Assembly: GCA_947179155.2 (NCBI GenBank)
Contig: OX359282.1
Span: forward strand, 16,818,510 to 16,882,509
DNA: 64,000 bases
Source: Hedera helix
Lineage: Eukaryota; Streptophyta; Magnoliopsida; Apiales; Araliaceae
Direction: 5' to 3'
Shown: piece by piece, positions 46,338 to 56,835 of the stretch
Layout: every line of letters starts with the position of its first letter
How positions within the stretch are numbered: the first letter of the stretch is position 1
The notes under the pieces: model-generated
What the model was told of the DNA's origin: nothing
Database searches by the model: none
The model's input: only the letters and a program-made list of their open reading frames with translations
Program-made: the position numbers and the translations under genes

Positions 46338-47138
46338 TGTCCAGCAAAACAAACGAATACGAATAATATTGATGTTACACTGAGTTTATTAAAAAGAAAA
46401 GAAACACTGCACATCAAGTATTATTCTCTCACGAAAACAACTGTTACACTGCTGTAGGTAACTTGACAATCTAATTTTGTTCCCAGCGGTAAATCAGTTG
46501 AGAATAAAATGGTGATATCTTAACTTTTGATCATTGCATTTAGATTTGAGTTTTGAGTTGTTATATAATTCATGCTTTGATCATAGTGTTTTCTGTAATC
46601 TGTTTTAAGGACTGTACTAATCTATTTTCTGTTTGAAAGGTTTGTTACAATAAGTTCCGGGTTAGCTTAATAGCTTTGTGAGTAAGAGTACTCGAGTAAG
46701 TGCATAGGTGTGCACAAGGGAGCATAGGTGCTCGGGAGGAATTGTCCTCAAAGTGTGGGAACTGTTATTGTAAGAAGGTGCTGTAAGGCAAAAATATTTA
46801 ATAAAAAAAAGTCTCCAATACCATTTTGTATTGGACGTGGAGTAGGCCATTAGAGTAGAAGATAGGGGTCGAACCACGTAAAAATTTGCGTGTTCATGTG
46901 ATTGGTTACTTTCATTATCTATATAAACTGCTAGCTCAACACATCACATTTATTTCCAAGAAAAACTGATCATATCATCTAGATTCCATTAACAGTGTAA
47001 ATCAGTCTCTAAATCAGCAACCTGAATTTATTCATTCAGCAAACTGTTTTACTTACTGTTTAGTTAAATCATGAAAATCGTACATAGTTTACTCCACACT
47101 TATTCAACCCCCTTCTAAGTGTGCCTGTTTAAATTTCA
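45479..47138 (+). repeat. Sirevirus B 3' LTR
   Basis: 1660 bp. Differs from the 5' LTR by a longer (TA)n, a C5 in place of the C15 run, and about 4% substitutions by eye. Confidence 0.92.
46281..46335. repeat. (TA)n tract in the Sirevirus B 3' LTR
   Basis: 55 nt of TA units; counterpart of 24776-24796. Confidence 0.95.
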
Positions 47139-47143
47139 TCCTT

Positions 47144-47458
47144 CTCAGGCCCTCTTCTGTGCTCACCATATTGAGAGTCGTGAGACCCCCCATGCTTGAA
47201 ACCTAGGACTAGGTTTATTTCTTCATAGGTGAGGTTGAACTGCACCCCTCTAACCGTGGTGGTTAGGGTTCCATTTACATAGGTTCCATTCGTATAGAAT
47301 TCTCGAACTAGCTTTGATAGGACTCTTGTGTTTGTTCCCAAGGCTTCTCGAAGGCCAGCCCTTTCTAGCAAATGGATTATCCTCCGGTACTGTTTATCTG
47401 TTGTTGTTAAGGCTTCGAAGTTTAGTTCGTTTCTAGAAATGACTTGAGCATGTGCCAT
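47144..47458 (-). pseudogene. Sirevirus A extra 3' ORF, N-terminal part
   Basis: Starts MAHAQVISRNELNF at 47458 and contains LVREFYTNGTYVNG and VRGVQFNLTYEEINLVLGF, the N-terminal block of the plant transposon protein-like domain. It is cut at 47143 by Sirevirus B and continues at 23974. The ATG is preceded by an A-rich, acid-free leader. The 47459-47871 spacer after pol holds no gene but has TTTACGA, ACTCTGCGA and CTCTACGA copies of the element's palindrome half-site. Confidence 0.75.
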
Positions 47459-47871
47459 TTGATTGTTTTTTTTGAAACAGGAAGAATAATTTAACTGAGT
47501 ATTGAAACTTTAGGGTTCTAAATTTTTGAGAGAGAGATAAAGAGGTTTAGGTTTTTGATTTTTAAAGAATAATGAACGACGCGCAGTTTTCAAAGTATTT
47601 AAAACTTCTTTCTATGTTTGCTGAGACGCGTGTCAAGTTTTGATAGGAGCACTTTTAGTTGGTTGATGACCATTTTGCCCTTTGTCTCCCCCTGAGCTTT
47701 ACGATCCTTCTTGACACAGAGATCATTTGTTTTGACGGGTTGAATTAGCTTTACGACTGGGATGTACTCTGCGATCCTTGGCTTGACAACCGTTAAGTGG
47801 GCTCTACGATTTGTATTTTGAAAAACTTTTTCTCCCTGTAGTGTTAGTAACTTCCAAAGACATGATATATA

Positions 47872-50800
47872 TCAAGAGTCTAGATTTAACATTCCTAACT
47901 CACTTATTAGTTTATTGAATCTTAATTCATCTAAAGGTTTTGTAAATACATCTGCTAGTTGATCTTCACTTGGGATATAGTGAAGAGATATATTACCATT
48001 TTGTACATGATCCCTAATGAAATGATATCTTATGTCTATGTGCTTAGTTCTTGAATGCATAACAGGGTTATAAGTTATGGCAATTGCACTAATATTATCA
48101 CAATATATAAGGATAGAGTTAAGCTCAAAACCATAATTTGCAAGCTGAGTCTTCATCCATAGGATTTGTGCACAGCAGCTACCTGCGACTATATATTTAA
48201 CTTCTGCAGTTGATATAGATACTGAGTTTTACTTCTTACTGAACTAAGAGACAAGTCTGCTGCCTAACATCTGGCAAGTACCACTTGTACTCTTTCTGTC
48301 TATTTTGCATCCTATATAGTCAGCATCTGAATATCCTATTAAATTAAAGGAAGACTCCTTGGGATACTATAATCCCAAATTTGGAGTTCCTTTAAGATAT
48401 TTGAAAATTCTTTTCACGACTATTAGATGAGAGTCTTTAGGGTTAGCCTGAAATCTAGCACATATGCATGTAGCAAACATTATATCTGGCCAGCTAACAG
48501 TTAGGTATAAGAGTGAGCCTATCATACCTCTATACTGAGTAATATCAATGTTTTTACCATTTTTATCTTTGTCAAGCTTAGTGGCATGAGGCATAGGAGT
48601 TTTCATGATGGTTGCAGATTATATGTCATACTTCTTTAGTAAATCTTTGATGTACTTGGCTTGGTTTATGAAGATGCCTTCATCAGTTTACTTTACTTGA
48701 AGTCCGAGGAAGAAGTTAACTTCTCCCATCATGCTCATCTCAAACTTGCTCTGCATAAACTTGGCAAACCTTTCACACAATTTTTCATCCGAAGAACCAA
48801 ATATGATATCATTTACATAAATTTGAACTAGCAGTGTTTTATCCTTATATTTTCTAAAAAATAATGTAGTATCTACTCTTCCTCTAGTAAATTCTTTTTC
48901 AATAAGAAAGTTAGTTAAGGTTTTATACCATGCTTTGGGTGCTTATTTTAGACCATATAAGGCTTTATCTAATTTATAAACATAATTTGAAAAGGTTGGA
49001 TTGATAAAACCTGGAGGGTGTTCCACGTAAACTTTTTCTTGAAGTTCTCCATTCAGAAATGCACTCTTGACATCCATTTAGAAGACTTTAAACTTCATGT
49101 GTGCAGCATGGGCGAGGAAAATCCTTATGGCTTCCAATCTGGTAACTGGAGAAAATGTCTCATTGTAGTCAATTCCTTCCACTTGAGAATAGCCTTTGGC
49201 CACCAGTCTTGCTTTGTTCCTTGTAATCACACCATTTTCATCCATCTTGTTTCTGAAAACCCATTTGGTGACAATAATTGGTTTATGCTGAGGTCTGGAA
49301 ACTAATCTCCAAACTTTGCTCCTTTCAAATTGATTTAGCTCTTCTTGCATGGCCTCTATACAACTTGAATCTCCTAAGGCTTCTTCGATCTTCTTGGGTT
49401 CCACTTGAGAGAGAAAACTTAGTTAAAAGCATTCATTTGAAGTTGCAGCTCTTGTCTTGATTCCAGTATTTAGATCTCTAATTATTAGATCTTGATTGTA
49501 ATCTTTGGTCCACTTTATTCTGCTAGGAACGTCTATTCTGGTGCCTTCTTGTCTGAGTTCCTCCAAATCAACTGCTTGTTCTGATCGTAGAGTTTCAATG
49601 ACCGGTGTGGTGAGCTCCACGATTTTCTCTGTTTACTCAACAATTTCTGTTGATGGTTCCATGATCGTAGAGTCCGACTCTACGATTTTGAGTTCTTCTA
49701 TAGTTGAGTTTATTTTTGATGAATCGTTGAGTGATGAGCTTTTCTTTTCTGGATCTGATTCATCGAATGTGACATGGATGGAGATTTCAATAGTTAAGGA
49801 TTCCTTGTTGAACACTCTGTATACTCTGCTATCTGTTGCATAGCCAAGGAAGATTCCTTCATCTGATTTTGGCTGGAATTTGGCTAGATGCTTCTTGCCA
49901 TTGTTGAGTACGTAACATAGATAGCCAAACGCATGAAAGTAACTTATGTTTGGATTTCTTCCTTTCCACAATTCGTATGGAGTCTTCTTCAATGTTGAGT
50001 ATATGAGAGACCTGTTCTGGGTGTAGTATGCAATGCTGATGGCTTTAGCCCAGAAATACTCGGAAAGATAGGCTGCTGCTAGAAGAGTTATTCCTGCTTC
50101 AATTAGAGTCCTATTCTTCCTTTTTGCTACTCCATTCTGTTGAGGAGTCCTTGGGGCTAAGAAGTTGTGATTGATTCCATTTTCTTTACAGAACTGGTCC
50201 ATATCTAAAAAGTCAAACTCTCTTCCATGATCACTTCCGATGGCCTTGATCTTCTCGCCTTTTTCATTCATGGTTAGTTTGAAGAGCTTGATAAGATGTG
50301 AAATGGTTTCATCTTTAGAGCTTAGAAAGAATACTCATGTATATCTAGTGTAGTCATCTACTACCACTAAATAGTATCTCTTTCCTCCAAGGCTTGTAGT
50401 TGGGATAGGCCCGAATAAATCCATGTGTAGTAATTGAAGGGCTCTATCATTTGAGTTGGCTGTCTTGCTCTGGAATGAGGTCTTTGTTTGCTTTCCAAGC
50501 TAACATGTTTTGCAGGGTTTTTCTTTGATGAAGTTAAGCTTTGGCAATCCTCTTACAAGGTCTTTGGAGGCAAGCTTTGACATATTCTTAAAGTTAAGAT
50601 GAGATAACTCCTGTGCTAGAGCCAGCACATATCTTTAGAGGCTTTAGCAAGGAAACAGATTGCCTCATCTGAACATAATTTGGCAAGGTTGACCATGTAG
50701 ACGTTTCCTTCTCGAACTCCTACTAGCTTTAGAGAATTAGTCTTTAAATCTCTGATTTTGCATTGGTTGTTGAGGAAAGTGACTTGATGCCCTTTGTCAC

Positions 50801-51035
50801 ATAGTTGACTGATGCTTAACAGGTTATGCTTTAGTCCTTCAACATAAGCAACTTTACTGAATGATATTGCACCATTTCCAGTTGAGCCATATCCTTTGGT
50901 TTTACCCGAATTGTTGTCTCCAAATATGACTGTAGGTCCATTCTTTTCCTTGTAATCTGTCAGAAGAGCCTTGTCTCCTGTCATGTGCCTTGAGCATCCA
51001 CTGTCAAGATACCAGATGGATCTCTTTACTTGCAT
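47872..51035 (-). pseudogene. Sirevirus A pol: protease, integrase, RT, RNase H
   Basis: Reading leftward: protease LDSGCSRHMTGD (51010); HNLLSISQLCDKGH; integrase core with SDHGREF and TPQQNGVAKRKNRT (50250-50120); RT with VTKWVFRNK, NKARLVAKGYSQ and EGIDYNETFSPV (49270-49140); RNase H with YCDNISAIAI, RTKHIDIRYHF and EDQLADVFTKPL (48100-47940). Gag, integrase, RT and RNase H all share one frame; only the protease block is shifted. Several stops interrupt it. Confidence 0.9.
49665..49685. repeat. Perfect 21-bp palindrome inside Sirevirus A pol
   Basis: TCGTAGAGTC and GACTCTACGA flank a single C, a perfect 10+1+10 palindrome. On the minus strand it encodes IVESDSTI just after the integrase domain. 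It is the same palindrome family as the LTR array at 20877-21094. Confidence 0.97.
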
Positions 51036-51048
51036 AACAAATCAATCT

Positions 51049-53178
51049 TTATTTTGGTACCCATAACTGCATGGGTCCTGTTTTGTTAGTACCTTTTGGG
51101 ACCCAAATCTGTTTGATTTTAGATCCATGCAGTTTATAATAACGATTACCTGATAAATATCTATCATTTTTATGATGGTAACTATGATTGATATGACATT
51201 GACGATGATGTGTGTGTATTTGTGAATTCCTATTTGTCCAGGGCCTGTATGGATTATAGTCGCTCATAGTCCTTCTGTTAGGCTGATATACATTCTGCTT
51301 CCATGCCACTCTACGATTCTCATACTTCGTAGAGTAAAAGTTAACTTTACGATTTTTGCATGGTTGGTTAGTAGAGTAAGTTTTGCTTGACTCTACGATC
51401 CTTCGAGGTTCAGCTATAGGTGTTGACTTACTTTTTAAATTTTTGAATACTAGGCCAGTACGAGTTTTATTGACTAATATGATAGCAGGATTAGCAGAAT
51501 GTGGACAGCTGGGAGAGATTGAATCTGAGGATTTGATAAACACAATTCCTTTATTAAGATTAAAGGATTTGATTTCATTTATTTCCTTTGAATTCTACAT
51601 ATTAGGCCCTGAGAAAGAATTCTCAAAACCTAATCCTGATCTGTCAGCCACATCTCTTTGGCTTGAGATAAGGGTGTCCATAGACAAACTTGAATTGTTC
51701 TATATAGAAATTGTCTTTTCTAGTTCCTAAATTTTGGATACTAGTGAAGACTCTTTCTAAGTGCTTAATTCAATTATCCTTTTCAATTTTTCATTCTCAG
51801 TCTCAAGACTAGAATAAAAATTTTCAGTTTGAAGTGTAGCTTCTAATTTTATGCTAATTTTCTATTTTTCCTCTTTTAAATGAGAATAATCTTTAGATAG
51901 CATTCTAAACATTTTCATGTATTTGTGTAATTCTATCATTAAGTCATGCATGCCTTCTCTAAGATCATCAATGTTTAATTCAGGAGAGTAGAAGTCAAAT
52001 AGCTCATCTACATGGAATTCCTTTTTGCTGCTTTCTTCTTCTTTTGCCATCAAGCACAGGTTGGCCTTCTGTGGCTCTTCATCGTCACTTGACTCAGAGC
52101 TTAGTTCCTCTCCTGAGTCACTCCAGGAGCCTTTAGCTATGAAGCTTTTGTCTTTTTTCTTTTGCTTGTGGAAGCTCTTGAATTCTCGTTTTGGATTTGC
52201 TTTTGATCTGTCCTTTCTCAGCTTTTCTCTTAAAGGTTTTGGACACTTAGCAATAAAATGGCCTGGCTTTTTGCAATTGTAGCAAATGTTATTTGTTTGT
52301 TCTTTGCTGCTGCTGCTTCTGAACTTTTGTGGTCTGTTCCTGTTGATGAATCTTTTAAATTGTCTGACCAGCATGGCAACTCCTTCATCATCATCTGATT
52401 CATCTTTATCAGTGTCAGAATCAACCTTAGGATTGCTTCTGTGAACTGAAGTTGTGGCTTTAAGAGCAATGTTCTTCTCCTTCCTTCTTCCCTCAGATAG
52501 GGTCTCTGCCCTTTGATTCAGCTCCAGCTCGTAGGTAAGAAGATTTCCATAGAGCTGTTATACAGTCATTTCGTGCAGGTTCTTTGACTCCCGGATGGCT
52601 GTGGTTTTGGCATCCCATTTGCTTGGCGAAGATCTCATGAATTTGATGATGGGATCTCTATTTGGGTAGATCTTTCCAAATGATCTGAGAGAGTTTAGTA
52701 GCAAGTTAAATCTCTCATAGGTGTTTGTAATGTTCTCCCCTAATACATGGGTGAACATTTCATATTGTTGAATAAGCAGTGATTGCTTATTTTCTCTGAC
52801 TTATTCTGTTCCTTCGTGCATGATCAACAGAGTCTGCCAGACTTCTTGAGCTGTTTTGCAGTTGACAATGTTTTCAAATAACTCATCATCTAGATATTGG
52901 AATAGGATATTTTTGGCCTTTTTGTCTCTTTGAACATCCTTTTTTTCGTTGTCGATCCATTTTTCTCTTTTCTTTGCTACTAGCTTGTTTGGATCTTCAA
53001 TTGTTAACGCAAGCTTCATTGGTATGAATGGCCTATTAAGTACTATCTCGAACAGCTCATAGTCTATTGCTTCCATATAAGCCTGCATACGAACTTTCCA
53101 GTTAGCAAATTTTTCTTTATTGCACATTGGTGGTCTGTTACCTCCACCGAGTTCTGATCCGTTCTTGTTGTGTACCAT
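51049..53178 (-). pseudogene. Sirevirus A gag and gag-pol linker
   Basis: Starts at 53178 with MVHNKNG, then the gag N-terminal CNKEKFANWKVRMQAYM and the capsid-like region, with stops at 52801 and 52558 in an otherwise continuous frame. The CCHC knuckle CYNCKKPGHFIAKC is near 52285. A Ser/Glu/Asp-rich and coiled-coil tail ends at 51862. The 51861-51544 interval is eroded; 51543-51049 is the basic, Tyr/Asn/His-rich linker before the protease. Two copies of the element's palindrome arms occur in the linker (51308-51335 and 51390-51402). Confidence 0.85.
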
Positions 53179-53219
53179 TAGATCAACTCAAGCTTGTAAG
53201 GCTTTAAATGTGAGAACTT

Positions 53220-53231
53220 GCTTTAATACCA
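53220..53231 (-). promoter_or_regulatory. Sirevirus A primer-binding site, decayed
   Basis: Minus-strand TGGTATTAAAGC, two mismatches (both C/G to T/A type) from TGGTATCAGAGC, two bases inside the 5' LTR. Confidence 0.75.
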
Positions 53232-53233
53232 AT

Positions 53234-54727
53234 TATTAGTTCCCAGTGACACGAAAGATGTCTAGAAAGAGGGGGGGGGGGGGGTTGAATAGATATCTTA
53301 AAACATTTTCTTTGCTTTGTTTTAAGAGATAATGAATTATTAATCAATTAGTTTAACACAGCGGAACATGATTTAGATACCCCTTCTTGATATGTTAATG
53401 TAATAATTCAACAAGCAAGTATATAGTAAGTATATCAGTTAAAAGACACAAGATGAAAGACACATGTTTTAAGTGATTCAGAGTTCACAAGACTCCTACT
53501 CCACTGTTCTGCTCTTCGAGCAGCAAATCCACTAAGGATACTCTTACAATTTCTGAATCTCTAGGATTCCTTCAAGACCAGCAGTCTTGGTACTTTAGTT
53601 CACTAAGAACTCTACAAGTCCAGTAGACTTGGATACTCTAGTTCACTAAGAACTCTTATCGTGAGTAGTGATGGTTTTGGTGTGCTACTAAGTTGCGTTT
53701 AGCATAAGTTTCTGAAGAACTTAGTAGCGAGACAAGATTCTTTTCAGTTTGATCTTTTTGAACTCTTGCGTATGTCTTTCTTTCTTTTGTAAATCTTATT
53801 CTCTTCTTTTTCAGATCTGGGCGTTTTATATGAGAGCTACAGATTTCTTCCTGTTTGAATGTCTGCCCTTAGCTATAGATTTTGCCCGTTACCTCACAGA
53901 GTAGAGCTGCTGAATATTATATTCTTTTAGCTCATTAATGTTCTAACGATGTATTAATTGACCTGCAAATACTGTCCAAAGAAGGTGTTTTCTTTTTCCT
54001 CAAAACAAGATATGACAGTCATAGGTTTCTACCAACTTTTATAGAGGCGTTTGGTCTTCCATAGAAATATGGCTGATAGGACACAATCTTCTGACTTTTA
54101 CTACCTTGAAAGTCTTCTCTCTGTTGCATAGCACGCGACTTTTCTGACTTTAGGCTCTTGGTAGATGTTCATCTGACACATTGATGCAGATTGTTCTTCT
54201 CCACGAAGTTGCTTCTATCTTAAGATCGTAGAGTTTTATTCTAAGGTTACTCTGTTGGTCGTAGAGTCTCTTCTACGATCATTTCTTTCTTGGTCGTAGA
54301 GTATGTTCCTTTGCTTTGACCAAATCGTAGAGTTTTCCTGGCGCGTCATCGTAATGTCCACTCTATGAACATACTGAATCATTGAGTCTTCTTTGTACGG
54401 AGTCGTGGAGTTCATTCTACGAACATACTGAATCGTTAAGTCTTCTTTGTGCGGAGTCGTAGAGTCCATTCTACGATCAGACTGACTGAAGAGATATAAC
54501 ACTAGATCAACCTAACAGATTTGATCTTTTCATAAACTAAGTTCGTGAATATAACACAGAACTTTAGAACTTAATACATTCATATCCAAAAGATCAACCT
54601 AACAGTTTTTATCTTATCTAACTAAGTCCTTGTACATCCTGAACAATCAAAGGACTTTACAACTCTACTATTGAATGCATTTATCACCTTAATTTTTATC
54701 ATCAAATCAAACATGCAATGTTCAACA
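53234..54727 (-). repeat. Sirevirus A 5' LTR (right copy)
   Basis: 1494 bp, with its left terminus mutated from TG to TA. A minus-strand TATAAAA (complement of about 53824-53830) is a plausible promoter. Carries a G14-type run near 53270 and the TCGTAGAGT palindromes. Confidence 0.9.
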
Positions 54728-54732
54728 ATAAT

Positions 54733-54853
54733 AATGAAGACTTAGTTGTGTATTATTTGAATACTTTATTATGGTACGTTGTATTGAAATAGTTGTTGTG
54801 TATTTTGACAACTCAAGTTTGGGTTGTGTGGGCCCAAATTTAGGGGTGTCACA
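54733..54853 (+). mobile_element. Gypsy L0 5' LTR, second part
   Basis: Continues 17403-19841 across the Sirevirus A insertion and ends GGGGTGTCACA, immediately followed by the primer-binding site. Confidence 0.8.
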
Positions 54854-54855
54854 GT

Positions 54856-54867
54856 TGGCATCAAAGC
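54856..54867 (+). promoter_or_regulatory. Gypsy L0 primer-binding site, decayed
   Basis: TGGCATCAAAGC, two mismatches from TGGTATCAGAGC, two bases after the LTR end, plus orientation. Confidence 0.72.
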
Positions 54868-55052
54868 TTAGGGATATAATCTTTAATGGAGATCTGGGGT
54901 GAGAATTAGGAGGGGAGAGGCGAATAGAATAAGTAACTAGTGTGTCCTACCTAAATTAGATTTTGTTATCTAATGAGTCGATTTCAATATAGGGACAGAA
55001 AGTGATGAGTCAATTTGTTTAACTAACATTTATTTTGTGACCACAGTTAAAT

Positions 55053-56835
55053 ATGACATCAGAAAATCAGGAAGTTAACTATAGAATGCTCGAAGCAAAT
55101 GTTACTAAGAACCAGGAAGCGAAGAATAATCCTCCTACAAACTCAAAGTTGAATCATTTGCCTAAGGCAAAATTTATTCGTGTTCTATCCAGGAAGGATG
55201 AAGATGAAAGCTCTACTACAGTCGTTCCAGATTCGTTCTTAGAAGCAATTGAAGGATATAATAAACTTGCGAAAATTATTGCCTTTAATCTGCTCACTAA
55301 TTGAAAGAGTCATATCACCTAGTTATGCTCTATAACAAAGGATCAGAATATATGGACTTTTCATATCAGTCTTTGAGATTTATGGTGTTCCAACTATGAT
55401 TTTCAAGAGTATTTTAAAATGATGTTTCTATAATTTTGGGCGCTACAATTTAGAGGAATTCAGGTTAAGTTAGTCATTATCATGGAAACTGCAGTTTATA
55501 GAAAATACTATTTTAATGAAAATCATTGGTACGTTACTACTGATGAAGTTGATGAATCCGAGAAACAGTTTGTTAGAAAATTATTTAGTGGTATTCTTAT
55601 GGTTGAAATACGTGAAGATTCGGATGAAGTATTCGGGACTCGATCTGACTGTAACAATCTTGCTGATCAAGAAACTGAATGAGGTGATAATTGATAAGCT
55701 ATTTATAAACTCTTGTGAAGTTTATGCCCTGTTAGATACTTGCTCTACCCATTCTTTTATCTCACATGTATGTGCTCAACGTTTAAACTAAACTCCTGAA
55801 AAATTAGACTTTGACTTATCAATTGAAACCCTATTAGGAGAAATAGCCATTACATCTACTGTATATAAATCTTGCCTAGTTCAAATCAACAAACTCACAT
55901 TACCCATTGACCTTATTTCTTTGAAAATGCATGAATTTGATATGATTTTGAGAATTAATTGGTTGACTACCCATCATGTTAAAATTGATTGTTTTCATAC
56001 GATTATTAGTTTTCATATTCCTAATCAACCTATCATGCAAATTCAAGTAATTAAACCATTGAAATCTATAACTGTTATTTCTAGTTATAAAGTCATTCGT
56101 TTATTGAAAAACGGATGTTAAGCCTTTTTAGCTCATGTCGCTGATTTGAACAAAAACACGTCAAACTTGATTGATATTTCCATTGTTAATGAGTTTCCTG
56201 ACGTTTTTCTCGAGGAACTTCCTAGCTTATCCCCAAACCATGAAATTGAATTTTGTATTGATCTTGAACCTGGTACTAAGCCTATTTCCAAGGCCCCATA
56301 CCGAATGTCTCTCATTGAACTTCAAGAGTTAAAAGTCCAACTACAAGAATTGTTGGATACTGATTTTATTCGTCCGAGTGCATCACCTTGGGGTGCTCCT
56401 GTTCTATTTGTGAAGAAGAAAGACTAGAGTATGAGATTGTGTATTGACTACCGAGAATTGAATCATGTCACCATCAAAAACAGGTATTCGTTACCTCGGA
56501 TTGATGATATATTTTATCAATTACAGGGTGCTCAATATTTCTCAAAGATCGATCTCCGTTCTGGATATCATTAATGCTCATGCAGCTTTCATGGACATGA
56601 TGAACCGAATATTCAAGGAATATTTGGATTATTTTATGGTTGTCTTTGTTGATGACATCCTCATATACTCCAAGAGTCGCGAGAATCATGAACAACACCT
56701 GAGATTGATACTCCAAAAGCTTCGCGAGAATAAACTATATGCCAAATTGAAGAAATGTGAGTTCTGGCTTGAAGAAGTCACGTTCTTTGGGCATGTAATT
56801 TCAAGACAGTGAATATCGGTTGACCTTGCGAAGAT
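55053..56835 (+). pseudogene. Gypsy L0 gag remnant, protease and RT (first part)
   Basis: An 83-codon gag-leader remnant (55053-55304) is followed by decayed sequence. The protease active site reads LLDTCSTHSFIS near 55725, with the catalytic-loop Gly replaced by Cys. The linker holds FDMILRINWL. RT has LPSLSPNHEIEFCIDLEPGTKPI and FIRPSASPWGAPVLFVKKKD, then DYRELNHVTIKNRYSLPRIDD and KIDLRSGYH. It then jumps directly to AAFMDMMNRIF and FVDDILIYSKS, so about 35 RT codons are deleted near 56570. Stops at 55303, 55680, 55788, 56121, 56427 and 56812. It ends where a solo LTR is inserted. Confidence 0.85.

Larger units (their letters stand above)
23975..47138 (+). mobile_element. Sirevirus B: second Copia element, inserted into Sirevirus A
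   Basis: LTRs 23975-25609 and 45479-47138 begin TGTTGACTTGG and end AAATTTCA, with target duplication TCCTT at 23970-23974 and 47139-47143. Plus-strand order is primer-binding site, gag, protease, integrase, RT (split by the Tekay element), RNase H, extra ORF, polypurine tract. Without the Tekay insertion it is about 10.4 kb. The long LTRs and the ORF after pol indicate the Sirevirus group. Several stops and frameshifts make it defective. Confidence 0.93.
19842..54727 (-). mobile_element. Sirevirus A: Copia LTR retrotransposon carrying nested insertions
   Basis: The 1.5-kb LTRs (19842-21345 and 53234-54727) flank, on the minus strand, gag with a zinc knuckle, protease, integrase, RT and RNase H in the Copia order, then a separate 3' ORF. 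The polypurine tract is next to the left LTR and the primer-binding site next to the right LTR, which fixes minus orientation. Target duplication ATAAT lies at 19837-19841 and 54728-54732. Removing Sirevirus B (23975-47138 plus one TCCTT) leaves an element of about 11.7 kb. Copia order, long LTRs and an extra ORF after pol indicate the Sirevirus group. Stops throughout pol make it defective. Confidence 0.92.

Noticed and set aside
49018..49305. Plus-strand frames over Sirevirus A pol (49018-49305, 49505-49843, 51383-51730, 52025-52282)
   Set aside because: Antisense shadows of gag-pol on the minus strand.
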